DNA of 64,000 nucleotides from Actinomycetota bacterium (GTDB lineage: Bacteria > Actinomycetota > Acidimicrobiia > Acidimicrobiales > Ilumatobacteraceae): contig JAUSLV010000027.1 in assembly GCA_030645495.1 (NCBI GenBank), positions 1 to 64,000 on the forward strand, read 5' to 3'. The position numbers and the translations under genes are program-made. How positions within the stretch are numbered: the first letter of the stretch is position 1; every line of letters starts with the position of its first letter. The notes under the pieces were generated by a model. That model was not told the DNA's origin, ran no database searches, and was given only the letters and a program-made list of their open reading frames with translations. Of the stretch, positions 8,733 to 16,760 are shown piece after piece.

Positions 8733-9415
8733 GCCGCACGCACCGTGTACCCCACGCCGCGCACGGTGTGGATCAGCTTGCTGTCGCCGTCGAGTTCGAG
8801 CTTGCGGCGCAGGTACGAGATGTATACGGCCAGGTTCTTCGAGTCGGGGCCGAAGTCGTAGCCCCAGATGCGGTCGTAGATGGTGCTGTGTTCCAGCACG
8901 ATGCCCTGGTTGCGCACCAGCAGTTCCAGCAGGTCGAACTCGGTCTTCGACAGCTCGATCTCGCGCTGGCCGCGCCACACGCGCCGGGCCGTGGGGTCGA
9001 GGCGCAGGTCGGCAAGCTGCAGCGGATCGTCGGTGGACTCGTCGTCGGGGCGCGCCCGGCGCAGCAGTGCGCGAATGCGGGCCAGCAGCTCGTCGAGGTC
9101 GAACGGCTTGGCCAGGTAGTCGTCGGCGCCGGCGTCGAGGCCGGCGACACGATCGGGGGTTTCGGTGCGAGCGGTGAGCATCAGCACCGGGATGCGGTTG
9201 CGTTCGGCACGCAACACCCGGCAGACGGTGAGCCCATCGACGTTGGGCATCATCACGTCGAGCACGGCGACATCGGGCTTGCTGCTCTCGATGAGGGCCA
9301 GCGCCTGTGCACCGTCGGGCGCCTGCACCACGTCGTAACCCTCCAGCGTGAGCGCGCGAGTGAGGGCCTCTCTGATGGCCCGGTCATCGTCGGCGAGGAG
9401 AATCCGTCCGCTCAT
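8729..9415 (-). CDS. OmpR-family response regulator (MprA-like)
   Basis: The product has 228 aa. The receiver domain holds the acidic pocket (ADDD near residues 8-11), phosphoacceptor Asp53 in VLDVMMP, Thr in MLTA and Lys in AKPF. The C-terminal winged helix (LSKTEFDLLELLVRN ... YISYLRRKLE ... TVRGVGYTV) is typical OmpR/PhoB. It is the first gene of the operon with the kinase. The overlap and the close match to MprA/TrcR-type regulators suggest envelope or stress control, but the regulon is not visible here. The Gly/His-rich secreted protein upstream on the same strand is an obvious candidate target. Confidence 0.93.
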   Translation of the reverse strand: MSGRILLADDDRAIREALTRALTLEGYDVVQAPDGAQALALIESSKPDVAVLDVMMPNVDGLTVCRVLRAERNRIPVLMLTARTETPDRVAGLDAGADDYLAKPFDLDELLARIRALLRRARPDDESTDDPLQLADLRLDPTARRVWRGQREIELSKTEFDLLELLVRNQGIVLEHSTIYDRIWGYDFGPDSKNLAVYISYLRRKLELDGDSKLIHTVRGVGYTVRAA

Positions 9416-9458
9416 TGTCGCTGCTGTCCTGTTCGAAGTGGTGCGGTAGCTGATCGTT

Positions 9459-9499
9459 GATCGGCCGGGGCGGAGGGAGGAGATCCGCCCCGGCCGATC
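9459..9499 (-). terminator. Strong hairpin terminator
   Basis: A perfect 16-bp GC-rich inverted repeat (9459-9474 / 9484-9499) with a 9-nt loop lies just after the stop of the 9525-10247 gene and before the response-regulator gene, all on the minus strand. It probably ends the upstream transcript. There is no long T run, as is usual in high-GC actinobacteria. Confidence 0.75.
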
Positions 9500-9524
9500 G
9501 TACGACCTTGCTCACTGCCTCGGG

Positions 9525-10247
9525 TCAGTTGCCCGAGGTGTCGGTCGGCCCGGCGTCGATGGTGCCGCCGGTACCGGTGCTGCCACCCTGGCCCTGGCCC
9601 TCGCCGGGGCCACCGTGGCCCGGGCCGCCCTGGCCGCGACCGCCCTCGGCGGGCATCGGCTGGGTGTTGTTCACCATCTCGGTGATGCGGGTCGTGGCCT
9701 CGGCCAGCTTGGCGTCGGCCTCGGCCTGCGTGTGCTCACCGGCGGCGACCTCTTCGTCGAGGTGCGCCGTCAGCTCGGCCACGAGGGCGTCGATCAGGTC
9801 ATCACCGGTCTTGCCCTGCGACTCGGCCAGCTGGGCCAGCGTCTGGCCGTTGCTGATCGCCGTGCGCACTTCCTCGACGGTCATGTCGAGTTCCGTGGCG
9901 ACGGTGTCGAGGCCGCGGCCGGGGCCGCCCTGGCCGTGACCGCCGCCCATCGGGCCGGCCGCTTCGAGGGTGCTGATCACCTTGTCGAGCTGGGCCTCGG
10001 TGAGCGTGTTGTCGTCCACCAGCGGCTGCAGCACTTCCTTCAGGCGAGCCGTGTGATCGGCGGCGCCCTGGTCGGTACCGGTGCTGTCGGTCGTGTCGCT
10101 GTCTTCGGCGCTGACGACGGCCGAGGTGTTGGCCGAGGCCCCGGCGGAGCCGGTAGCGGAGAGGGCGAACCCTGCGCCGAGACCGGCGACCAGGCCTGCT
10201 GTGAGTCCTGCGGCAACCAACTTCTTCTGCTTCGGGTGCTTCTTCAT
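9525..10247 (-). CDS. Secreted Gly/His-rich protein of unknown function
   Basis: The product has 240 aa. MKKHPKQKKLVAAGLTAGL then an Ala/Gly hydrophobic stretch forms a signal peptide or anchor. Two helical blocks (LKEVLQPLVDDNTLTEAQLDKVISTLE and LIDALVAELTAHLDEEVAAGEHTQAEADAKL) look like short tandem helical hairpins of the type found in actinobacterial 'SHOCT-like' or DUF2680-type secreted proteins. They alternate with Gly/His/Gln-rich linkers (GGGHGQGGPGRG; GGRGQGGPGHGGP) that could bind metal. The ATG at 10247 is chosen over one at 10310 because it begins the signal peptide and has AAAGGAA upstream. Its position next to the two-component genes suggests regulation by them. Confidence 0.6.
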   Translation of the reverse strand: MKKHPKQKKLVAAGLTAGLVAGLGAGFALSATGSAGASANTSAVVSAEDSDTTDSTGTDQGAADHTARLKEVLQPLVDDNTLTEAQLDKVISTLEAAGPMGGGHGQGGPGRGLDTVATELDMTVEEVRTAISNGQTLAQLAESQGKTGDDLIDALVAELTAHLDEEVAAGEHTQAEADAKLAEATTRITEMVNNTQPMPAEGGRGQGGPGHGGPGEGQGQGGSTGTGGTIDAGPTDTSGN

Positions 10248-10361
10248 CGGGGGTATTCCTTTCGGGAGCTGGGTGGCTCCATCGGGGTGGTGAAGAACAT
10301 GGTGCAGCACGCGGGTAAGGCACCAACCCGGTCACGGTGAGAGAACGGTGAGAAGGCGAAC

Positions 10362-11810
10362 TCAGCCGCGTTGAGTGTCGAACGCGTCGAACGCCTCGAT
10401 CAGCGAGAGCAATGCCTGCTCCACCACTTCGCTGAGCGCGGGGTGGATCCACACCTGCCCCACGGCCATCTCGTCGGCGGTGTTGCCGAGGTGCATGCCC
10501 TGCACCAACAGTTGCACCAGCATCGAGGCCTGCGGGCCGATCACGTGCGCGCCCAGCACCTTGCGCGTGCGCGGGTCGCCGATCAGCTTGCAGAACGAGG
10601 TGGTGTCCTCCATCGCCCAGCCGTAGGCCGCCCAGGCGTACTGCTGCGTGATCGTGCAGTAGCGCTCGCCGGTCTGCTCGACGCGCCGTTGCGCCTCGGC
10701 TTCGGTGAGGCCCACCGCCCCGATCTGCGGATTCGAGAACACTGCGTGCGGTGCGGGGCGGCTGTCGTACTCGTGCAGCGCGTGCGGGTGGCTGAGGTTG
10801 TGGCGCACCACCTTGGCCTCGCCGTTGGCCATGTGCTTCAGCTGGTGGCGGCCATTGATGTCGCCCAACGCCCACACGCCGGGCGCGCTGGTGCGGCCGT
10901 ACGCGTCGACCAGCACGTTGCCGCGGTCGTCCATCGCGATGCCAGCGTCGGCCACGCGCAGCTGGTCGCCGTTGGCGATCCGCCCGGCGGCCACCAGCAA
11001 CACATCGCCCTCGATCGTGCGCGAGCCGCCGTCGCAGGCCAGCTCGATCGCCACCCCGCCGTCGGTGCGCCGCACCCGCTCGATGTGTGCGCCGAGCGCG
11101 AGGTCGAAGCGCTCGGCAGCGAGCTCGGTGAAGCGCTGCGAGATGTCGTCGTCCTCGGCGCGCAGCAGGTGGTGGCTGCGGTTGATGATCGTGACCTTGC
11201 TACCGAACGCCTCGAACACGTGGGCGAACTCGGCGGCGATGAACCCACCACCGATGATCACCAAGTGGTCGGGCCGGTGGGCGATGCGCATGATGCTGTC
11301 GCTGGTGTGGAACGGCACGTCGTCGAGGCCGGGCACGTCGGGGATGAAGCTGCGCGCGCCGGCGGCGATCACCACCTGCTCGCCGCGAATGCGGGTGCCC
11401 AACACCTCCAGCTCGCGCTCGCCCACGAAGTGGGCGGTGCCCTCGTACACATCCACGTTGGGCAGGCTGTGGCGGTACTCGCGTCCGCCCTCGGCGATGG
11501 GGTCGATGCGCCCGAAGATGCGGTGCACCATCGCGTGCCAGTCGGCGCCGTCGAAGCGGGTGTGCACGCCCAGCGCGTCGCCGTGGCGAGCCTGCACCGC
11601 CAGGTCGGCCGGGTACGCCAACATCTTCGTGGGGATGCAACCGCGGTTCAGGCACGTGCCGCCGAACACGCCACGCTCGACCATCGCGATCCGCCAGCCG
11701 TCCATCTCCGGGCCGATGACCGAGTTGCCCGATCCCGAGCCGATGATGATCAGGTCGTACTGCTGCACTGGCTGCTCGGCGTGCTGTTCGGCTGGTTTCT
11801 CTGCGCTCAC
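10362..11810 (-). CDS. mtr: Mycothione reductase
   Basis: The product has 482 aa, GTG start. It is a class I pyridine nucleotide-disulfide oxidoreductase: FAD motif IIIGSGSGNSVIG, redox-active disulfide Cys53/Cys58 in GGTCLNRGCIPTKM, NADPH-binding VIIGGGFIAAEF, second FAD motif GVWALGDINGRHQLKHMA and C-terminal HPALSE with the catalytic His-Glu pair. The divergence from glutathione and lipoamide reductases and the RGCIPTKM context match mycothione reductase, which keeps mycothiol reduced with NADPH in Actinobacteria. It sits back to back with superoxide dismutase, so the two may share oxidative-stress control. Confidence 0.88.
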   Translation of the reverse strand: MSAEKPAEQHAEQPVQQYDLIIIGSGSGNSVIGPEMDGWRIAMVERGVFGGTCLNRGCIPTKMLAYPADLAVQARHGDALGVHTRFDGADWHAMVHRIFGRIDPIAEGGREYRHSLPNVDVYEGTAHFVGERELEVLGTRIRGEQVVIAAGARSFIPDVPGLDDVPFHTSDSIMRIAHRPDHLVIIGGGFIAAEFAHVFEAFGSKVTIINRSHHLLRAEDDDISQRFTELAAERFDLALGAHIERVRRTDGGVAIELACDGGSRTIEGDVLLVAAGRIANGDQLRVADAGIAMDDRGNVLVDAYGRTSAPGVWALGDINGRHQLKHMANGEAKVVRHNLSHPHALHEYDSRPAPHAVFSNPQIGAVGLTEAEAQRRVEQTGERYCTITQQYAWAAYGWAMEDTTSFCKLIGDPRTRKVLGAHVIGPQASMLVQLLVQGMHLGNTADEMAVGQVWIHPALSEVVEQALLSLIEAFDAFDTQRG

Positions 11811-11864
11811 GGCTACAGGTTGCCACGACGTTTAGCGGTTTCGGGCGAGGGGTACCGTGACGGC

Positions 11865-12479
11865 ATGGATGTCTACACGCTGCCCGATCTGCCTTACTCC
11901 CCCGGTGCCCTCGAGCCGCACTACAGCGGCGAGATCGTGTCGCTGCACCACGGCAAGCACCACGCCGCCTACGTGAAAGGTGCCAACGACACGCTCGCCG
12001 CGCTGAAGGTGGCACGCGCCGCCGGCGACTTCAGCACGATCAACATGCTCTCGCGCAGCTTCGCGTTCCACCTCAGCGGGCACGTGCTGCACAGCATCTT
12101 CTGGACGAACATGAGCCCCGACGGTGGCGGTCGGCCCGACGGCGAGTTGGCCACCGCGGTCAACGAGTTCTTCGGCACGTTCGACGCGATGCAGGCACAG
12201 CTCACGGCAGCAACGGTGAACGTGCAGGGCATCGGCTGGGGCGCGCTCGCCTGGGAGCCGGTGGCCAAGCGCCTGGTGGTGGAGCAGATCCACGACCACC
12301 AGGGCAACGTGGGTGCGGGCACGATCCCGCTGCTGGTGATCGACTCGTGGGAGCACGCGTACTACCTGCAGTACAAGAACGTGAAGGCCGACTACGTGAA
12401 GGCCTTCTGGAACATCGTCAACTGGCCCGACGTGGCCGCCCGCTTCGCCGCCGCCCAGCAGGTGCCGGCCACCATCTGA
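11865..12479 (+). CDS. Fe/Mn superoxide dismutase
   Basis: The product has 204 aa. It dismutes superoxide to oxygen and peroxide. Metal ligands are visible: His in SLHHGKHHAAYV, His in FHLSGHVLHSIFW, and Asp/His in LLVIDSWEHAYYLQYKN. GNVGAGTIPLLVIDSWEHAY deviates slightly from the usual GSGW but keeps the ligand spacing. Metal choice (Fe, Mn or cambialistic) cannot be told safely from sequence. The ATG at 11865 has GAGGGG about 12 nt upstream. It is divergent from mycothione reductase across only 54 bp. Confidence 0.93.
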   Translation: MDVYTLPDLPYSPGALEPHYSGEIVSLHHGKHHAAYVKGANDTLAALKVARAAGDFSTINMLSRSFAFHLSGHVLHSIFWTNMSPDGGGRPDGELATAVNEFFGTFDAMQAQLTAATVNVQGIGWGALAWEPVAKRLVVEQIHDHQGNVGAGTIPLLVIDSWEHAYYLQYKNVKADYVKAFWNIVNWPDVAARFAAAQQVPATI

Positions 12480-12515
12480 CCCGGCCGGCTGCTGAACAGC
12501 AGTACCCTCGGCGCG

Positions 12516-13172
12516 ATGAGCGACGAGTACGTCGAGGTGCCCGATCACGACACGTTGTGGCGATTCGAGCGCAGCTTCCTGCAGTCGAACTGGACGTGCA
12601 CCTGGGGTCGCGGCTGCAAGGGCATTCTCGACCACCCGGCCCCCGAACTGCAGCAGGGTTGCTGCTCGGTGGGTGCCGAGATGGCCGATGTGGAAGAGGC
12701 GATGACCGTGTCGGCCCTCGCCGCCACTGTTCCTGTGCACCTGTGGCAGTTCCACGACCGGGTCGACGCCGACGACGTGTTCAAGGACGACACACGCACG
12801 AACACCAAAGTGGTGGACGGCGCGTGCATCTTCCTCAACCGGCCGGGCTTCGCCGGCGGCCCCGGGTGCGCGCTGCACCTGGCCGCGCAGCACGCCGGCG
12901 AATCGCCGATCGACTGGAAGCCGTCGGTGTGCTGGCAGCTCCCGATCCGGGTGGAATGGGCGATGCAACCCGACGGCATCGAGCACGCCACCGTGCGCCG
13001 CTGGAGCCGCGCCGACTGGGGCGACGAGGGCGAGACGATGGCATGGTGCTGCACCGAGGGCACCGAGGCCTACGTGGGCGATACCCCGGTGCTCGAGTCG
13101 CTGGCCGAGGAGCTGTCGGCGATCACCGGGCAGGCAGTGTTCGTGCAGTTGCGCCGGCGCCTCGGCGAGTGA
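12516..13172 (+). CDS. Cysteine-rich protein, possible metal-binding (DUF3109/YkgJ-like)
   Basis: The product has 218 aa. Ordered cysteine clusters (NWTCTWGRGCKG; QQGCCSVG; DGACIFLNRPGFAGGPGCALH; KPSVCWQLPIR) resemble the metal- or iron-sulfur-binding cysteine pattern of the DUF3109/YkgJ group (a CVFL..G.CAIH..G..P..CW.FPL layout). Family assignment is from pattern memory only. It starts 36 bp after the superoxide dismutase gene on the same strand and is probably in that transcript, which fits a redox-linked or metal-linked role. Confidence 0.55.
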   Translation: MSDEYVEVPDHDTLWRFERSFLQSNWTCTWGRGCKGILDHPAPELQQGCCSVGAEMADVEEAMTVSALAATVPVHLWQFHDRVDADDVFKDDTRTNTKVVDGACIFLNRPGFAGGPGCALHLAAQHAGESPIDWKPSVCWQLPIRVEWAMQPDGIEHATVRRWSRADWGDEGETMAWCCTEGTEAYVGDTPVLESLAEELSAITGQAVFVQLRRRLGE

Positions 13173-13185
13173 GTCAGCCCAAGGA

Positions 13186-13752
13186 TCAACGCGGCGTGAC
13201 GGGCCGAAACACCACGTCGGCCTCGGCCAGGCGGCGGCAGGCTTCGCGCTCGCGGCGGATCGGCCACCACTCGTAGAGGAAGATCTGCATCGGCTTCCAC
13301 ATCGACACCCACCCCAACACCGTGAGGCCCTCGTGCACGATGTCGAGCACCGGGTTCGCGTCGGCGCCAATGAGGTGCGACAGCGAGATGAACACGGTCA
13401 GCGCCACGAGGCCGATGACCAGGCTGATGCGCCCCTCGCGCCACAGCTTCTGCAACTCTCGGCTCTCCTGCCACTCGCGGTACTCGAAGTGATTGTGGAT
13501 GCCACTGGTGACGGCCGCGCTGCGCTCGTCGACCACGCCGTCGATCACGTGGATCTCGATCGTCAACGGCTTGTCGCCACCAAGGTCTTCGGCCCACTCC
13601 TCGATCCAGTCGGCCACCTCCGCGTTCAGTGAGCGTTCCTCCAGCGGAGTGGGATCCATCGCGTTGAAGACCTGGTACATCGTGGCCACACGCACCTTGA
13701 TCGGACCCTCGTTGAGCTCGTCGTGTGTGCGAGGCCAATGCCGCTGTTCCAT
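13186..13752 (-). CDS. Putative membrane protein, 188 aa
   Basis: A soluble N-terminal half (residues 1-105, acidic, with two short conserved-looking stretches) precedes one clear transmembrane segment (ISLVIGLVALTVFISLSHLI, about 107-126), a second weaker hydrophobic stretch (LTVLGWVSMWKPMQIFLYEWW), and a basic C-terminus. The family is not recognised. It converges with the preceding cysteine-rich gene, with only 13 bp between the two stops. Confidence 0.6.
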   Translation of the reverse strand: MEQRHWPRTHDELNEGPIKVRVATMYQVFNAMDPTPLEERSLNAEVADWIEEWAEDLGGDKPLTIEIHVIDGVVDERSAAVTSGIHNHFEYREWQESRELQKLWREGRISLVIGLVALTVFISLSHLIGADANPVLDIVHEGLTVLGWVSMWKPMQIFLYEWWPIRREREACRRLAEADVVFRPVTPR

Positions 13753-13771
13753 ACCGACAGTCTCGCCGCGT

Positions 13772-14536
13772 TCAGAACCACACCCGGACCGCGTAGGTGA
13801 TCGCCACCGCCGCGCCCACCACCACCACGACCAGGCGGAACTTCTCGGGGTTCAACCGGTCGGCCAGGCGACCGCCCAGCGAGCCTCCCAGCAAGCTGCC
13901 GACGGCCATCACGCCCGCCAGCCCCCACCACACCGTTCCGCTGAACACGAAGAACAACGCGGCGACCACGTTGATCACCAGCGACAGGATCTGCTTCAGC
14001 ACGTTCGAGCGGTTCAGCGGTTCGTGCACACCCAGGCCCAGCACGGCCAGCAGCATCACGCCCAGGCCGGCCCCGAAGAACCCGCCGTACACCGCCGCGA
14101 GCCCCACCACGGGTGCCAGCCACACGGCATCGGGCCGCTCGGCCGTGGCGGCATGGCGCCCCAACCAGCCGCGCAGCTTCGGTTGCAGCGCCAGCAGCAG
14201 CGTGGCTGCCGCCAGCAGGGCAGGCACGGCCATGCGCAGGCCGTCGTCGCTGGTGAAGCGCAACAGCAGGGCCCCGCCCAGGCCGCCCAGTGCTCCCGCG
14301 GTCAGCAGCACGGGTAGTCGGTGGCGTTGGCCCTGCAGCCCTTCACGTTGTGCCCACGTGCCGCCGAAGTAGCCGGGGCACAGCGCAACCGTGTTGGTCA
14401 TGTTGGCCGCCACCGGCGGCACGCCGAGCGCGACGAGCGTGGGGAACGTGATCAAGGTGCCGCCGCCGACGAGCGCGTTCATCATCCCGCCGATTACCGC
14501 GGCGCCGCACGCGAGCGCGTACTCCCAGACTTGCAC
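13772..14536 (-). CDS. TauE/SafE (TSUP) family permease
   Basis: The product has 254 aa with seven to eight hydrophobic segments. The first repeat (GGMMNALVGGGTLITFPTLVALGVPPVAANMTNTVALCPGY) carries the Gly-rich half-site and the N-T-V-x-x-x-P feature typical of the sulfite exporter TauE/SafE family. The second half (VGLAAVYGGFFGAGLGVMLLAVLGL) repeats it, as expected for this inverted-repeat fold. The family moves organosulfonates, sulfite or related anions, and the substrate here is unknown. GTG start. Confidence 0.85.
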   Translation of the reverse strand: MQVWEYALACGAAVIGGMMNALVGGGTLITFPTLVALGVPPVAANMTNTVALCPGYFGGTWAQREGLQGQRHRLPVLLTAGALGGLGGALLLRFTSDDGLRMAVPALLAAATLLLALQPKLRGWLGRHAATAERPDAVWLAPVVGLAAVYGGFFGAGLGVMLLAVLGLGVHEPLNRSNVLKQILSLVINVVAALFFVFSGTVWWGLAGVMAVGSLLGGSLGGRLADRLNPEKFRLVVVVVGAAVAITYAVRVWF

Positions 14537-14574
14537 GGGGCGAGGCTATGCGGCGGCACCTGGCCGCGTGGCGA

Positions 14575-15861
14575 TCAGCCGTTCTTGGGCAGCTCTGCCC
14601 AGGTCTTGACCTTGTCCTCGTTGGGCTCCTTGGGCAGGCCGAGGGCACGCTCGCCGATGATGTTGCGCTGCACCTGATCGGTGCCGCCGTAGATCGGCGG
14701 GCCCTGGGCGAACAGCGCCAGCTCGGTGACGTGCGGCAGGTACGGCTGGCCCGTCGCCGCCTCGATCACCTCGCGCCCGGCCGACGTGTAGCCGTGCAGC
14801 ATGCCGTTGGCACCGGCGATGCGCAGCCCCAGGTCGCGGCTCTGGCGCATGATCTCGCTCATCGACAGCTTGGCGATGTTCGGGGCGCCGGCGATGTCGC
14901 GACCGGCGGTCTTCTCGCCCTTCAACCGCAGCGCGAGCATCCGGCCCACCTCGTGCAGCGTGTGCAGGCGCACGAGGTCTTGGCGCACGGTGGCGTCGGC
15001 GATCGCGCCGCTGGTGCGGGCCATCTCGGTGAACACCTGCACCGCATCCGCGGCCAGCGTGCCCGCCGCGGCGGTGGCGCCGTGGGGCCGGGCGAACTCG
15101 CCCACCCGCTTGGGCAGATCGCCGGCCACCGTGCCAGGGGTGCACACCGCGGCTGCCGCGTGACCGCCGGAGCCGAGGCTGCTGCGCTCGAACATCAGCG
15201 TGCTGTTGGCCACGGCCCAGCCGTTGTGCAGGCCACCGATCACGGCGTCATCGCCCACGCGGCCGTCACTGATGAACACCTCGTTGAACAGCGCGCGGCC
15301 GGTCATCTCGCGCAGTGGGCGCACGTCGACCGCCGCGCCCTGGTGCATGTCGAACGCGAACCAGGTGATGCCCTGGTGCTTGGGCACGTCGGGGTTGGTG
15401 CGCGCGATCAGCATGCCCATGTCGGCCACGTGGCCGCCGCTGGTCCACACCTTCTGTCCGTTCACCACGAACTCCTCGCCGTCCTTCACGGCGCGGGCGC
15501 CGAGACCGGCCAGGTCGCTGCCCGCACCCGGCTCGCTGAACAGCTGGCACCACGCCGCCTGGCCGGTGACGATCGGCAGCACGTAGCGATCGATCTGCTC
15601 CTGCGTACCGTGCATCGCGATCGTGGGGGCCGCCAACATCATCCCCAGGCCACCCGGCGCGGCGACCGCGCCGCGCTTGACGAGGTGGTGGCCCACGGCC
15701 AACGCCTCGTTGCGCGGCAGCCCCTTGCCGTAGGCGTTGGTGGGCAGGCTGGGCGAGGCCCAACCGGAGGTGCCCAGGCGCTGCCACCACTCGGCGACCG
15801 TCAGGTCGGGGTTCCAGTTCGCATCCAGCCAGGCGTCGAGTTCGTCGAGGAGATCGCTCAT
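14575..15861 (-). CDS. Acyl-CoA dehydrogenase
   Basis: The product has 428 aa. WCQLFSEPGAGSDLAGLGARA and VNGQKVWTSGGHVADMGMLIARTN are the signature FAD/substrate motifs. QPYLPHVTELALFAQGPPIYGGTDQVQRNIIGERALGLP is the C-terminal family signature. The start at 15861 (MSDLLDELDAWLD) gives a normal-length enzyme; the frame continues further upstream but that part is not protein-like. Substrate range (fatty acid, steroid side chain or other) cannot be set. It faces away from the 15932 gene. Confidence 0.9.
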   Translation of the reverse strand: MSDLLDELDAWLDANWNPDLTVAEWWQRLGTSGWASPSLPTNAYGKGLPRNEALAVGHHLVKRGAVAAPGGLGMMLAAPTIAMHGTQEQIDRYVLPIVTGQAAWCQLFSEPGAGSDLAGLGARAVKDGEEFVVNGQKVWTSGGHVADMGMLIARTNPDVPKHQGITWFAFDMHQGAAVDVRPLREMTGRALFNEVFISDGRVGDDAVIGGLHNGWAVANSTLMFERSSLGSGGHAAAAVCTPGTVAGDLPKRVGEFARPHGATAAAGTLAADAVQVFTEMARTSGAIADATVRQDLVRLHTLHEVGRMLALRLKGEKTAGRDIAGAPNIAKLSMSEIMRQSRDLGLRIAGANGMLHGYTSAGREVIEAATGQPYLPHVTELALFAQGPPIYGGTDQVQRNIIGERALGLPKEPNEDKVKTWAELPKNG

Positions 15862-15931
15862 CCGCACAGCTTCCCGCGCGGCCGGGGCCGCGGACGAACC
15901 CAGGTGGCATGCGCCGGTATTGTGAGCCGTG

Positions 15932-16447
15932 ATGGTCTCCCGCTCACTCGGCAAGGCAGCCGCTCGGCTCGCCAACGCGGTGAGGCCGTTCTCGTCGCGC
16001 GAGCGGGCCACACAGTTCGCCCGCCAGTTGAAGGCCGAATACGAGGCCGGTAAGCGCGGTGACCCGGCGGACGATCCTGTGGCCGACGAGGCCGATGCCA
16101 CCACGGTGGCCGGCAGCCTGCGCGACATCGACTGGGGCAAGGTGCGCGCCGCCACTGCCGAGCGCACCACCGAGGCCGCGGAGAAGATGCGCGCGATGGC
16201 GGCCGAAGTCGATTGGGGCAAGGTGCAGCCGATGGCCGCGCAGGTGTCGAGCGCGCTGATCGCGGCAGTCGCGTCGGGTCATCTCCCCGTCGGCGGCCAG
16301 GTGGGCGGCACGGTCGTGCGCGCGATCATGAACGACCGCGACCTGGCGCAGCGGGTGGGTTCGGCGCTGCACCGCGACGCGCAGCCGCTACCCCCCGACT
16401 TCCGTGCCGAACTCGGCCAGGTGATCGACACCACCGCCAGCGAGTAG
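15932..16447 (+). CDS. Hypothetical protein with internal repeat, 171 aa
   Basis: The family is not recognised. The protein is basic at the N-terminus and contains two copies of a DWGKV motif (RDIDWGKVRAATAERT and AEVDWGKVQPMAAQV) separated by an Ala/Glu-rich helix, then a hydrophobic Gly/Val stretch (LPVGGQVGGTVVRAIM). The ATG at 15932 is preceded by an in-frame GTG at 15929, and either could start. It ends 313 bp before the end of glgC, in a convergent arrangement. Confidence 0.55.
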   Translation: MVSRSLGKAAARLANAVRPFSSRERATQFARQLKAEYEAGKRGDPADDPVADEADATTVAGSLRDIDWGKVRAATAERTTEAAEKMRAMAAEVDWGKVQPMAAQVSSALIAAVASGHLPVGGQVGGTVVRAIMNDRDLAQRVGSALHRDAQPLPPDFRAELGQVIDTTASE

Positions 16448-16490
16448 CGCCGGGCGGGGGTCGGGCCAGCGGGTCGACGATGTGCGCCCC

Positions 16491-16711
16491 GTCTCGTCGT
16501 TCCGATTTCGAATTCGGCGGCCGAACCACGACCAGGCGAGCGGTCCGCGCCGGGCACCGCGCAACTCGGCGTGGACCACAGCGTCGCTACTTCCCGAATT
16601 CGAAATCGGAACGACGAGACGGCGGCCAGTGTGCACGCACGCGGACCCGGCAGCCTCCGCCCACACCCGCACCGACACCCACTCCCGAATTCGAAATCGG
16701 AACGACGAGAC
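16491..16711. repeat. Dispersed repeat family A: three copies in a convergent intergenic region
   Basis: The 313 bp between the 15932-16447 gene and glgC hold no gene. A 27-bp unit ending in ATCGGAACGACGAGAC occurs inverted at 16491-16517 and direct at 16594-16620 and 16685-16711. The last two sit inside a 37-bp perfect direct repeat (16592-16628, 16683-16719). Copies one and two can pair into a 27-bp stem. A fourth, single-mismatch copy lies at 28037-28060, again between convergent genes. It may act as a bidirectional terminator or be a mobile palindromic element. Confidence 0.85.
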
Positions 16712-16760
16712 GGCGGCCAATGATTGCCCCCGGACACGCCGCCGACCGCCCGTGCCGGGT

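Noticed and set aside
4764-8861. A 1365-codon plus-strand frame opposite the GH3 and kinase genes
   Set aside because: His/Arg/Ala-rich antisense shadow of genes with clear catalytic motifs.
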